64,000 nt of DNA from contig NZ_SNTY01000025.1 in the NCBI RefSeq assembly GCF_004377485.1, forward strand, positions 62,001 to 126,000, read 5' to 3'. Shown here piece by piece: positions 49,995 through 58,929 of this stretch. The stretch is from Alkanindiges illinoisensis. Lineage in GTDB: Bacteria > Pseudomonadota > Gammaproteobacteria > Pseudomonadales > Moraxellaceae. Every line of letters begins with the position of its first letter. The stretch's first letter is position 1. Position numbers and translations under genes: made by a program. The notes under the pieces were generated by a model. The model was not told where the DNA came from, did no database searches, and saw nothing but the letters and a program-made list of their open reading frames with translations.

Positions 49995-50345
49995 ATGTTA
50001 ACGATTTATGGTATTAAAAATTGCAGCACCATGAAAAAAGCCTTTGCGCAGCTAGATGCTCAGCAGCTAGCCTATGAATTTCATGATTATAAAAAACACG
50101 GCATTGATTTAAAAACACTTGAACATTGGGCCAGCCGTGTCGGCCTTGATGCTTTACTTAATAAGAAAGGCACCACTTGGCGCAAGTTTAGCCCAGAGCA
50201 ACAGGCTGATATTTTATCCAGCCCACATCACACGCTCCAGGCTTTACAGGATAACCCCAGCATGATCAAACGGCCTGTGCTGGTTAGCAATGAGCAAATT
50301 CTGGTGGGTTTTGATCCAGCCAGTTACGCGACATTAGCAGGTTAA
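49995..50345 (+). CDS. ArsC/Spx-family reductase-like protein (YffB type)
   Basis: A 116-residue thioredoxin-fold protein of the ArsC family. The redox motif is NCSTMKKAF (single Cys about residue 10, CX3K type). The family ends are RPVLVSNEQILVGFDPASY and LLNKKGTTWRKF. YffB-like members are often linked to glutathione-dependent thiol reduction rather than arsenate. It is one gene on the plus strand. Confidence 0.9.
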   Translation: MLTIYGIKNCSTMKKAFAQLDAQQLAYEFHDYKKHGIDLKTLEHWASRVGLDALLNKKGTTWRKFSPEQQADILSSPHHTLQALQDNPSMIKRPVLVSNEQILVGFDPASYATLAG

Positions 50346-50380
50346 AGCCAAGCGTTAAATCCGCTACTTTTAGTCGCTCA

Positions 50381-51367
50381 TTACTGACATTGCTGTGGCA
50401 AATTAACTTTAGCAATATATTGCCCGCTACAGCCCCAGACAATGGTATCACCTACTTGCACAACCGGCTTAAAGACAAGTGCACTTTCCCGGGAACCTGA
50501 GCCTGTTAACACCACATTAATCTGGCCGGTTTGATCATCAATCTCAACAGCCTTTACGGCTTGCGGCAAGGTTTGAGTCAAGTCTGTGTCTTGCATACTG
50601 GATGGAAACTGATGATGGCGCTGGTAATAATGATCTACCGCACTGGTGGCTTTTTGACCTAATGCTGCAGCTTGCGTGGTTTTGGCGCGCATTGCATAAT
50701 TGTGATAAGCCGGAATCATAATGGCTGCCAATACACCAATCATCACCACAAAAGAAATAAAAACAATAATAATGATAAACAGATTACTGGTGCCGCCCCG
50801 GGTACTTAATATGCCGTATAAACGATGTGGATGGCTGGTATGCTGCTTAGCGTTGGCAATGACCTGCCGGCAGTGGTTATAGTACAACGCATCAGCATAT
50901 AGCGGCGGTACAAACCACAAGCCTACCATGAGTGCCAGATATAACAGCCCGGCAATTGGTGCACCGACACCTCCTATCATTCCGGCAGCAATACCAACAA
51001 TGATTAAGGCCACATAGGGTAATATAAAATAGAGCACGGCATTACGCCACATCTTGCGATACAGCATCCAGTAAAACGTAACAAAAAAGGCAGGCCAGTG
51101 CCAGCTTGGTCTCCCCTGGCCTTCCCGATCAAATTCTAGAAATTTTTTTAAATAATAATCCTGATTACTGCCAATCACTGCCTGATACTGCTCTTTTCTA
51201 GACAACGATTTATAGCATGTATCAGACTGCATCAATGAGGAGGTAGGCATAGATGGCTGTACAATTGCAGGCTCATCATCAATAAGAAAATGCTTTAATT
51301 CACTGCCACAACCCACACAATAGCGCGCCACCAGATTATTCTGGGCACGGCATTCACTGCAAAACAT
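50381..51367 (-). CDS. Zinc-ribbon / DUF2628-like / pilin-like fusion membrane protein
   Basis: A 328-residue protein. The N-terminus MFCSECRAQNNLVARYCVGCGSEL is a four-Cys zinc ribbon (Cys 3, 6, 17, 20). A DUF2628-like membrane part follows (WPAFFVTFYWMLYRKMWRNAVLYFILPY and more helices, about 95-165). Then comes a hydrophobic helix (VVMIGVLAAIMIPAYHNYAMRAK) that closely resembles a type IV pilin N-terminus, and a small C-terminal globular part with pilin-like periodicity. There is no prepilin-peptidase GFTLIE motif before that helix. Function unknown. Confidence 0.75.
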   Translation of the reverse strand: MFCSECRAQNNLVARYCVGCGSELKHFLIDDEPAIVQPSMPTSSLMQSDTCYKSLSRKEQYQAVIGSNQDYYLKKFLEFDREGQGRPSWHWPAFFVTFYWMLYRKMWRNAVLYFILPYVALIIVGIAAGMIGGVGAPIAGLLYLALMVGLWFVPPLYADALYYNHCRQVIANAKQHTSHPHRLYGILSTRGGTSNLFIIIIVFISFVVMIGVLAAIMIPAYHNYAMRAKTTQAAALGQKATSAVDHYYQRHHQFPSSMQDTDLTQTLPQAVKAVEIDDQTGQINVVLTGSGSRESALVFKPVVQVGDTIVWGCSGQYIAKVNLPQQCQ

Positions 51368-52115
51368 GAGTTATCCCCCAACTCAATTTTTTGTGTTGTA
51401 TCGACTGCGTCTATTAGTTAATACGTTATGGATGCATGTCGATTATTTTGAGACTAGATTAGTCAAAAAATGGGCAAATGAAAAGGTAAATTCAGATGAA
51501 AATAAACACAAATAAAATTCAGAGTGCTCGTTATAGCTGCAATTGTAATTTCTAGCCTTTAGCCAGTTTACTTATTCCAATTTAAGTCACTTTTTCCATA
51601 CTCTTTATTAAATAAGATAGTCTGTATATTTCTAGATATAGAATTTAGCTTACTATCATGGATCTTATATAATCCACCTATCTCTTAAGAGAAAATATTT
51701 GCTGAAAACTTTAATATAATAATTAAAGAAAAATATTTTTCATAATAGCGAAAGATTATTGATATGTTACTTGCAATTTCTATAGCTCTCTTCTATTCAA
51801 TACTGGCAGAGAGCTTCAATCTGACTTTTTGTTTGAATGCATCGGTTGTTTAATACAAAGCGATTACTTATATATTCAACTTAATTGAACATAGTGCAAT
51901 AATTAAATTCCTCACATCCAATAGCCTATGAGTAGTTTAATCTACGCTTTTCACGATAGTGAACAACGTCGGCTATAACTCAACCGTTTTAACAACTTCT
52001 ATAATACCTTTGAACCTTATAAGAGCTTAAATAACTGGCTTTCCTATAAAGTCCACAAATCCTACTTCTCCATCAATGTGTAAATAATCCGGCTAATTAC
52101 TATGGTTAAGCTTAT
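51368..52115. other. 748-bp AT-rich gene-poor stretch
   Basis: Very AT-rich, with many stops in all frames. It marks the left edge of the T6SS island. Apart from a weak WG-repeat-like remnant near its right end, I see no gene, terminator or repeat I can support. Confidence 0.6.
51945..52092 (-). pseudogene. Possible remnant of a WG-repeat-like gene
   Basis: On the minus strand 52030-52092 reads YLHIDGEVGFVDFIGKPVI, which follows the GxxGFIDxxGKxVI pattern of WG repeats, then a stop. Further in the same frame come short open pieces with two more stops. It sits directly after the putative immunity gene. WG-repeat proteins occur in toxin/immunity loci, so this may be a decayed relative, but the match is short. 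Confidence 0.25.
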
Positions 52116-52925
52116 CTATTTTTTCTTTAAGAAATAATATTCCAAACCATAAAGGTCATCAGTTGAGATAATCTTTTTAGAGTCTTTTCTTTTTTCAATA
52201 TAGTTTTTGATGATGAATGGCTTATTTTGGGCAGGAATTAGAGTAAATGAATGCTGAACAGGTGATTTTTCATATACCACACGTCCAGTCGTGGTAAAGT
52301 CTTCAGGGGCATTTTGGATTTCAAACACAATACTGTAAGCATTCTTAGCTTTATCATATTTGACAGAGTCTAGTTTGCTAAATTTTAGTGAAATATCACT
52401 TATACTTTCTAATGTAGTATTTAAATATAAAAATATTGGTTCATACACCCCTATATTTTTCTTATTAATGATATAAACCTTACTTGAAAATTCTTTCGAA
52501 TTATTATTAGAAACTGGATTCTGATATCTTTCAAGAGTAAATATAGAAATATTGGCATCATTATAGATGATACTAGTTCCAATGGCTCTTGCATCTGGAA
52601 TAGTAAATGGCATTTTATATCTGATGCCGTTAAGAATATAAAATATATCGTAATTTAAAAAATAATAATCTTTCCCCTTTAAAGGATTATTATTATGTAA
52701 ACTGGGACTCAGCAGTATTGAAATGTCCTTATCAGGAAGATTAAGGGTCTTCTGTTTTAGATCGGTATTTTTATCATTACCACAGCATATTAAATAGCCA
52801 TGAGCATTTCTATAGCCTGCATTTATATATGCAGGGCGTCCTGTATTATCAACGATATTGAACTCGCCATGGGTGAGGGTGGGTATTGTTAATGCGCATA
52901 TCATTAATAAATTACATTTAATCAT
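52116..52925 (-). CDS. Putative periplasmic immunity protein of the T6SS module
   Basis: A 269-residue AT-rich gene. The ATG at 52923-52925 with AAGGTAAG upstream gives a typical signal peptide (MIKCNLLMICALTIPTLTHG); the longer frame overlaps the effector. The mature part is beta-rich with a few Cys (ICCG) and no domain I know. It begins 4 bp after the effector stop. An exported protein directly behind a peptidoglycan-degrading T6SS effector is the usual arrangement for a periplasmic immunity protein. This function is inferred from position and signal peptide only. Confidence 0.65.
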   Translation of the reverse strand: MIKCNLLMICALTIPTLTHGEFNIVDNTGRPAYINAGYRNAHGYLICCGNDKNTDLKQKTLNLPDKDISILLSPSLHNNNPLKGKDYYFLNYDIFYILNGIRYKMPFTIPDARAIGTSIIYNDANISIFTLERYQNPVSNNNSKEFSSKVYIINKKNIGVYEPIFLYLNTTLESISDISLKFSKLDSVKYDKAKNAYSIVFEIQNAPEDFTTTGRVVYEKSPVQHSFTLIPAQNKPFIIKNYIEKRKDSKKIISTDDLYGLEYYFLKKK

Positions 52926-52929
52926 GGTC

Positions 52930-55368
52930 TTACCTTGGTAATTTAACGCCCTTTTCAACAGTTACACAGTTATCAAGCCAAGGAAACGGGTCCAATCGAT
53001 AGTCGAGTCCTGTTTGTCCCATTGATTTTAGTATTTCAGTACGCACTTCAAAATGCAGGTGCGCCCCCTCTTCTATTTTTATCATACTGCCCGCATTACC
53101 TGTATTGCCGGTTTTCCCAAGAACTATATTTACTTGATTTATATATTCATCTTTATGGACATTAATAGAACTTAAATGTGCATATACAAAGTAGACTTCT
53201 TGTAGATTCTTGGCTAGTACTCTTTTAGCCGCAGGTAAATCATTGACATTGCATTTTAAAATAACAGTTTTTCCATAGCCCGGATAGTTGGTCAACACTG
53301 TGACAATGGTGCCCACACAAACCGGATAAACATCAGTGCCGTAGTCAGCCTCAAGATCAACTCCCTGATGTACTCCGCTCGCCCTGTAGGTAGTGCGGTT
53401 GAATCGTGAGGCAACTGCAGTGGCTTGTTGTAAATGTTTGGCGTTGTACTCTGCCGCATTGGCTTTTAGCGGTAATGAGCGATAGCCAAAGCGCCTGACT
53501 TGACAGGTGCCATTTAACGGATTACGCCAGCCGTTAAAGCTTAGGCCTGATTCTTTATCGGTGTCTTTGGCATCTTTAGCGTCTTGGGCTTGCGTTGACT
53601 GATTGTGTTTTGCTTTGGCTGCTGGAAAATCAACATTAAATTCCTGTTTGTTCTGGGTTGCCGTGATTGAGGTTAACACGCGCCCATCAAAAACAATATC
53701 AAGCTGGTCACTCTGTTTAACCTGTAACACTTCATGACCACTGGCATTGGTAGTATGGGGTTTTAGACCATATTTGGATTTAACAAAATACTGAACATTG
53801 GGTTGTATTTTATGATTGACGCTGGAAATAATAATAATGCTGATGTTATCGGTGGGTGACGCTGGACTGGCTGTTTTTTTATCAAAGTCTTTACTAGGCT
53901 TAACCAGCGGTTTACCCCCCAAAAAGACAATAATTTCTTCCATGGTGCGGGCATCTTTAAACTTTTTTCCATCAGTGGGACTTAAGGTAAAGCGGTTGAC
54001 GTTAATTTTTGCGTCAGTGTATTCAGTGCATAACCACCAGCGATAAGCATCTCGTCCATTACTAAATCTCTGCTTATATTTTATTAGTGTGGCGCAGTCT
54101 TCATCATCTTTTGAACACACTTGCCCTTGCAATTTAGACCACGACTCTACATTTTTTGCCTCAACTATTTTCTTAAAACCATTTAACCCCTCATGGTGCG
54201 CAACATAGCCTACCTTTGCTAGATCAGCAGGCTCTAAGCTGGCAATTTGACTGTATATTTCTTTGATGGCATCAATATTGGCTCTGGCATAAGCTGCAGC
54301 GGAGTCTACAGAAAATGTGGGGTTGGTTCCCAGGGCTTTGAGCTTAGCTTTATCTGCTGATGAAATTAATTCAATTTTCATGTCCTGTTTAAAATTGGAA
54401 ATTAATTTTTGTTTGACCACATGCTGTTGCAGTAGAGTGTTACTAAAAGTTTCTTTGGTGCATATTTCGTACCAGGTGCCGCTCAAAAATTGGGTTAACC
54501 CTACCGCAGATGAAGTAGACGCACGAGCCTCTGCATTCCACTCTTGGCTTCCTTTCTTTCTTCCAGCCTCTGCATTAATTTTTGCTGCTAAGGCTTGAGG
54601 AGCCATATTGTATTTTTTTGCAGCTTCAATGATGATTTTTCGATATTTTTCATTATCGGGATGCAAATACAGGTTTGCTTCTGAATAAACTACCGCAACA
54701 CTAACTGCTGGCAGTCCACTTTCTATTCTCGTTTCAGATGCTCCCGATGCTCCCGATGCTCCCGATGCTCCCGATGCTCCCGATGCTCCCGATGCTCCCG
54801 ATGCTCCCGATGCTCCCGATGCTCCCGATGCTCCCGATGTAGTTTGGTTTTTCTTAGCCTTAACTTTCAACTCATTTTCGATTGCTTTTGTATCTGTTCT
54901 AGGTACACCTTCGGCTTGATAAGTCTTACCTTTTAAGATCATTGCACGAGAACTTAGTTTTAAAACTTTTTCCCCCATTGGTAATATTTTATGATGAGCA
55001 ATAACTTCATATTTATTTCTGATCGTATATAAACTTATTTTTACACCTTTCAAGGCATCTTCAATTTGAATATCTTTTACCACTCCAGCATTATTAGTCA
55101 TTATTAATTGTGCTTTTCCATCATATTCGACTAATAATTTAGCTTTGGAAATTGGCTCCCACTTTAAATCATAAATTTTAATTATTAAAACTGTATCTGG
55201 ATTTTTATTGCTATTTTTTTGCAGATATATTTTCTGTCCAATTTGTAATAAGTTTTTCTTTTTACCATAGAGATCATTTATTTTAACCAACTCATTAATA
55301 GTAACATGATATTTATTCGAGATACCCCACAAAGTATCTCCTTTTTTTACTATATGCATATTACTCAT
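52930..55368 (-). CDS. T6SS peptidoglycan-degrading effector: LysM, lytic transglycosylase-like and M23 domains
   Basis: A protein of about 812 residues, started at the ATG at 55366-55368 that overlaps the vgrG stop by 8 bp (ATGAGTAA). Order: LysM (VKKGDTLWGISNKYHVTINELVKIN), a transthyretin-like strand region, an 11-copy Gly-Ala-Ser linker, a lysozyme/transglycosylase-like domain (LAAKINAEAGR, then SSAVGLTQFLSGTWY), a second small beta domain, and a C-terminal M23 peptidase with complete zinc motifs (HQGVDLEA, YAHLSS, HLHFEVR). It should cut both glycan and peptide bonds in a competitor's periplasm. Coupling to vgrG points to VgrG-borne delivery. Confidence 0.85.
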   Translation of the reverse strand: MSNMHIVKKGDTLWGISNKYHVTINELVKINDLYGKKKNLLQIGQKIYLQKNSNKNPDTVLIIKIYDLKWEPISKAKLLVEYDGKAQLIMTNNAGVVKDIQIEDALKGVKISLYTIRNKYEVIAHHKILPMGEKVLKLSSRAMILKGKTYQAEGVPRTDTKAIENELKVKAKKNQTTSGASGASGASGASGASGASGASGASGASGASGASETRIESGLPAVSVAVVYSEANLYLHPDNEKYRKIIIEAAKKYNMAPQALAAKINAEAGRKKGSQEWNAEARASTSSAVGLTQFLSGTWYEICTKETFSNTLLQQHVVKQKLISNFKQDMKIELISSADKAKLKALGTNPTFSVDSAAAYARANIDAIKEIYSQIASLEPADLAKVGYVAHHEGLNGFKKIVEAKNVESWSKLQGQVCSKDDEDCATLIKYKQRFSNGRDAYRWWLCTEYTDAKINVNRFTLSPTDGKKFKDARTMEEIIVFLGGKPLVKPSKDFDKKTASPASPTDNISIIIISSVNHKIQPNVQYFVKSKYGLKPHTTNASGHEVLQVKQSDQLDIVFDGRVLTSITATQNKQEFNVDFPAAKAKHNQSTQAQDAKDAKDTDKESGLSFNGWRNPLNGTCQVRRFGYRSLPLKANAAEYNAKHLQQATAVASRFNRTTYRASGVHQGVDLEADYGTDVYPVCVGTIVTVLTNYPGYGKTVILKCNVNDLPAAKRVLAKNLQEVYFVYAHLSSINVHKDEYINQVNIVLGKTGNTGNAGSMIKIEEGAHLHFEVRTEILKSMGQTGLDYRLDPFPWLDNCVTVEKGVKLPR
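54737..54835 (-). repeat. Eleven perfect tandem copies of a 9-bp unit within the effector gene
   Basis: The unit GATGCTCCC (plus strand) repeats eleven times without a change, encoding Gly-Ala-Ser on the minus strand. The repeat length is a multiple of three, so copy-number change would alter linker length without breaking the frame. Perfect identity suggests recent expansion. It is notably GC-rich inside an AT-rich gene. Confidence 0.95.
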
Positions 55369-58300
55369 GCTCACTTCCTTCTTCAATATCAAATGGATTA
55401 TGGTGTTCACCTAAATCTATTTCTTCTTCTAATTCATCTTCTTTTTCTTCTTCAAACCATGAAACCCATTCATCAAAACCAACTAATGCCTTATATTCAA
55501 TATTTTTCTCATCATTTTCTAATTTAAAAAATGATTTATCAATTTTTGAATCTATTTTGAAACTATAATTTTCATTTAACTTTTCATAAACTTGTATCAC
55601 TGCGTTTTCTATTTTATTACCTTCTAATGACACAAAATGAAATGCTTTAGTAAACGGCCCACTACCAGGCAATTCAGGCACTTCATATGAAATCTTCGCT
55701 CCACCCTCAAACACATGCTGCCCGGCTTTACATTCAAACTTGCCACCTGTTTTTATAAAAACGCCGCTACCATTAATAATAAGCTGCGAACCACCAGCCG
55801 TGAGTACAATTTCCTTGGGACTAGTCAGCTCTATTTTTTCTTCGGTAGAAATAAGTTTAATCACTTTGCGGGCAATGGCTTCTAGCGCATCATCCTGTGC
55901 TTGCAGTTCAACTTTGCCTTTGGCAGCGAACGCTTTGATGCCTTTCTGGGCAGCAAAAAGGCTGATTTTATCCTGGGCATGACTGATGATATTTTTCTGG
56001 GCACTGAGATTAATTGAGCCATTGGCACTGCTGGAAATATCCTCAGATGCCTGCAAGATGATATTTTCAGGGGTGGTCAAGGCAATGCCATTGGGTGAGG
56101 CCAACAGCATCAATGCCTGTCTGAAAATTTTACCCTGTTCCTGCTGACTGGCATCTGCACTTTGTTCCAGCTTTTGGGTATGGCTTTCCATAAAATTCTG
56201 AAGCTGACCAAGTGCTTTGGTTGGGGTGATATCATTACTGCCACCGCCAAAGCTGCCGCAGACATTAATAAAATCTTCTGAATTGACATCAATATCCCTT
56301 AAAACAGCGCCAACCTCTTTAAGGGTTTGTAAGGGATTAGTTTTGATATTTTGCTTTAAGCTGGCTAGCCGTGCGCTAATGCTTTCTGTGCCATGATTTT
56401 CAAGGGTTTCAATAAAGCTTTTGAGGTTTTCAACGGCTTCTGCGGCATTATTAAAATACTGGTTAAATTCGTCGACAATACCACTCACATTATCCTGAAT
56501 GGCACCAATATCGTTAATAAAGCCGCCGCAATCTTTGAGCGCCATTAAAGGGTCATTGTTTAAGCCATTTTTAAATAAATTCAGGGTGGTGTTTAAAGCA
56601 TGGTTGCTGCTTTTAAGTTCCAGTGATTCAATAAAACGTGGCAGGCGCTGAATGACATCCAGTGCATCAGCTTGCTGTTTTAAGGCAATTTCACTAAGCA
56701 TTTTCATGCTTTCATGGCCTTGTGCCAGTAAAGACTGCGCTTCTGCTGCGGCCAGATGATCAGCAATGGCCTGCTCCTGCGCATAGGTGGAGATCAGCAT
56801 GCCCTTGCCTGCCCGTACTGCACCCCAGGCATCGGTTCTTAATTCAAAGCCTTCGCCCCGGCCTGCACTGGTTTCAGATTCCTTCGGATGGCTTAAATTG
56901 CCCAGATTCAGCTGACTGGCGCCATGACTGCTATGCAACTGGGCACTAATTTGCCCAGTAGTATCGTCAAACCGCAACTGGTTAAAGCCACTACCGCCCA
57001 CTTCCTGTGAGCGAATGCCACTTAAACGCTTGGTATCGGGCAACTGGCCTTTAACATCAAATCGGGTGGGATGGCGCTGTGCTTCATGGATACGGCCAGT
57101 AACGAAAGGCCGGTCAATATTGCCATCAAAGAAATCCACCACCACCATTTCACCAATACGCGGCAGAAACCGCGCGCCATAGCCTTCGCCAGCCCACGGG
57201 GTTAACACATCAACCCAGGCAGAATCCTGATCGCTATTGCTACTGCCTGCGCCGCCACTGTGCTGATGGTCTTCCATGCGGGTAAACAGGAACTGAACTT
57301 TGATACGGCCCCATGCATCCACATGAATAGTTTCAGATTCCGGGCCAACCACCCGGGCGCGTTGTGGGTAGGCTGCCGGGCGGTGCTGTAACGGGTTGTA
57401 CTCGGGTTTGACAGCAATACTACGGCGGATCAGGGTCAGCTGATTGCCCTGCCGTTCACCTTCCTGCTTTCCAGGGTATTGCCAGTGATTGTGCAGCAGT
57501 AGCGAGGTGATTTGCTGTTTAAGATCCTTGGGTAAATTATTCTGGTTATAAAACTGTCTTGCCGTAATTAAAAATTCCCGCTCACTGTCTGGATGCCCAT
57601 CAATTTCAGGATGACGGTTTAGCGTAAACCAGTAACCTGTTTGACTATCACGTACACTACTCAATGCAGTAAATTGCTTGGCCTGGCTGTCATGTTGCTC
57701 ACGCAGGTTGCGGTTGAGCTTTTCCAGTTGGGCATTACCTGACGGGGTGGCACCATCTTCACCCTTCAAATCCTGTACCCAGGCTGGACTAATCGCCCAG
57801 GCCTGTTCCAGACTCAAGCTGGCGCTAGCCTGATTTTCACTATGCTGATGCGGACTGACAACACTGCCACCGCCTGTTTCTGTTTCCAGATGCTGTGCCT
57901 GCCAGTGTTGTACCTGTACTGTGTTGGGTTGTAACGTACGTATCGCAGTCAGGTGGGTAATATGATCATACTGTTCCGTGGCACTGCTCTGGTGATAATC
58001 GATGGCATGACGCTGTAAGGCAGAATAATGCCGATTGTCATCAATCAGGCGCAGGCGTTGTGGTTCTATCACACTGGCATCACTGGACAAATAGCTGGTT
58101 TCATCAATTAGCCAGTTAATGCCTTCACTGCGCCATAGCCGGGTTAGAAAGTCATAATCCGATTCATTGGACTGCATGACAAAGGGCCGGGTATCATAAT
58201 TTTGACTTAATCCCTGCACATCAAGCGTCAGGCTGGCAGCAAATAGTGGGCTTTTGGCTTGCCACTCAGCACATAAAATCTGACTAATCTCGACCACACT

Positions 58301-58681
58301 TTTGTTCATGAACACCCGGCTATTGCGGCGTTTGTGCCAAAGACTGGTCGCGTCTTGCAGGGTGAGCTTATAAGGCGTTAATGCGCCATCACTATCGCCA
58401 GCGCTAACCCCGGTAATAATGCCCGAGGTACGGTGCCACAATCCGGTATCCGTTAATTGCGCGACCACGACCTGACTGCCAATAAATTGTTTTAAGGCAA
58501 TATAAGGGTTATGTGAAAGGCATAAGAGTTCAGCATTTAAGCCTTCATTGATCACATGACGGCCTTCTATACGCTGCAAAAATACCTGTGGATTGAGTCC
58601 AGCATTGGAAAATTGGATTCGAAGCGCACGATGCTGCGGATCTAAAGTCCACTGAACCAGTGCATTAAATAGGCTCATCAT
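55361..58681 (-). CDS. vgrG: VgrG type VI secretion spike protein
   Basis: A 1106-residue evolved VgrG. The first 550 residues or so form the gp27/gp5-like base and needle (WTLDPQHRALRIQFSNAGLNP; SNESDYDFLTRLWRSEGINW; GEGYGARFLPRIGEMVVVDFFDGNIDRPFVTGRI, two adjacent pieces). A helical segment of about 200 residues follows, then DUF2345 (LLASPNGIALTTPENIILQAS and repeated beta strands to about 1000). A roughly 90-residue acidic tail with a transthyretin-like strand pattern (FVSLEGNKIENAVIQVYEK) may dock the effector. No core T6SS genes are in the window, so this is an orphan spike. Confidence 0.95.
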   Translation of the reverse strand: MMSLFNALVQWTLDPQHRALRIQFSNAGLNPQVFLQRIEGRHVINEGLNAELLCLSHNPYIALKQFIGSQVVVAQLTDTGLWHRTSGIITGVSAGDSDGALTPYKLTLQDATSLWHKRRNSRVFMNKSVVEISQILCAEWQAKSPLFAASLTLDVQGLSQNYDTRPFVMQSNESDYDFLTRLWRSEGINWLIDETSYLSSDASVIEPQRLRLIDDNRHYSALQRHAIDYHQSSATEQYDHITHLTAIRTLQPNTVQVQHWQAQHLETETGGGSVVSPHQHSENQASASLSLEQAWAISPAWVQDLKGEDGATPSGNAQLEKLNRNLREQHDSQAKQFTALSSVRDSQTGYWFTLNRHPEIDGHPDSEREFLITARQFYNQNNLPKDLKQQITSLLLHNHWQYPGKQEGERQGNQLTLIRRSIAVKPEYNPLQHRPAAYPQRARVVGPESETIHVDAWGRIKVQFLFTRMEDHQHSGGAGSSNSDQDSAWVDVLTPWAGEGYGARFLPRIGEMVVVDFFDGNIDRPFVTGRIHEAQRHPTRFDVKGQLPDTKRLSGIRSQEVGGSGFNQLRFDDTTGQISAQLHSSHGASQLNLGNLSHPKESETSAGRGEGFELRTDAWGAVRAGKGMLISTYAQEQAIADHLAAAEAQSLLAQGHESMKMLSEIALKQQADALDVIQRLPRFIESLELKSSNHALNTTLNLFKNGLNNDPLMALKDCGGFINDIGAIQDNVSGIVDEFNQYFNNAAEAVENLKSFIETLENHGTESISARLASLKQNIKTNPLQTLKEVGAVLRDIDVNSEDFINVCGSFGGGSNDITPTKALGQLQNFMESHTQKLEQSADASQQEQGKIFRQALMLLASPNGIALTTPENIILQASEDISSSANGSINLSAQKNIISHAQDKISLFAAQKGIKAFAAKGKVELQAQDDALEAIARKVIKLISTEEKIELTSPKEIVLTAGGSQLIINGSGVFIKTGGKFECKAGQHVFEGGAKISYEVPELPGSGPFTKAFHFVSLEGNKIENAVIQVYEKLNENYSFKIDSKIDKSFFKLENDEKNIEYKALVGFDEWVSWFEEEKEDELEEEIDLGEHHNPFDIEEGSEHE

Positions 58682-58722
58682 TGAAATTATTATGGTGCTT
58701 TGTAAAATTTTGCGAATTCTAA

Positions 58723-58738
58723 TAGACCACTCGGTCTA
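58723..58738. promoter_or_regulatory. TetR-type operator-like palindrome upstream of vgrG
   Basis: TAGACC-actc-GGTCTA is a perfect inverted repeat 42 bp upstream of the vgrG start. It matches the TAGACC-N4-GGTCTA form known for the TetR-family repressor NemR. No tetR gene is in the window. It may control the vgrG-effector-immunity unit. The rest of this 248-bp gap is AT-rich with nothing else I can support. Confidence 0.55.
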
Positions 58739-58929
58739 TGTATTGTAGCTTTTTGTATTCGCTTTTTATTTTACTAAATTTATATAGGTTATCATTTGTT
58801 TTCTATAATATTTTTTATTAATTTTAAGTTAATCTAAATAAAACATTCTTATTTATCGTTTGCTGGTTTTTTACCACAATCTTGCAAAGTTAACGTGATG
58901 CATTTGCCTCTTTTTACTATAAATGCGGT

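Noticed and set aside
54737-54835. Possible CRISPR-like array
   Set aside because: The 9-bp units are directly adjacent without spacers and lie in frame within the effector gene.
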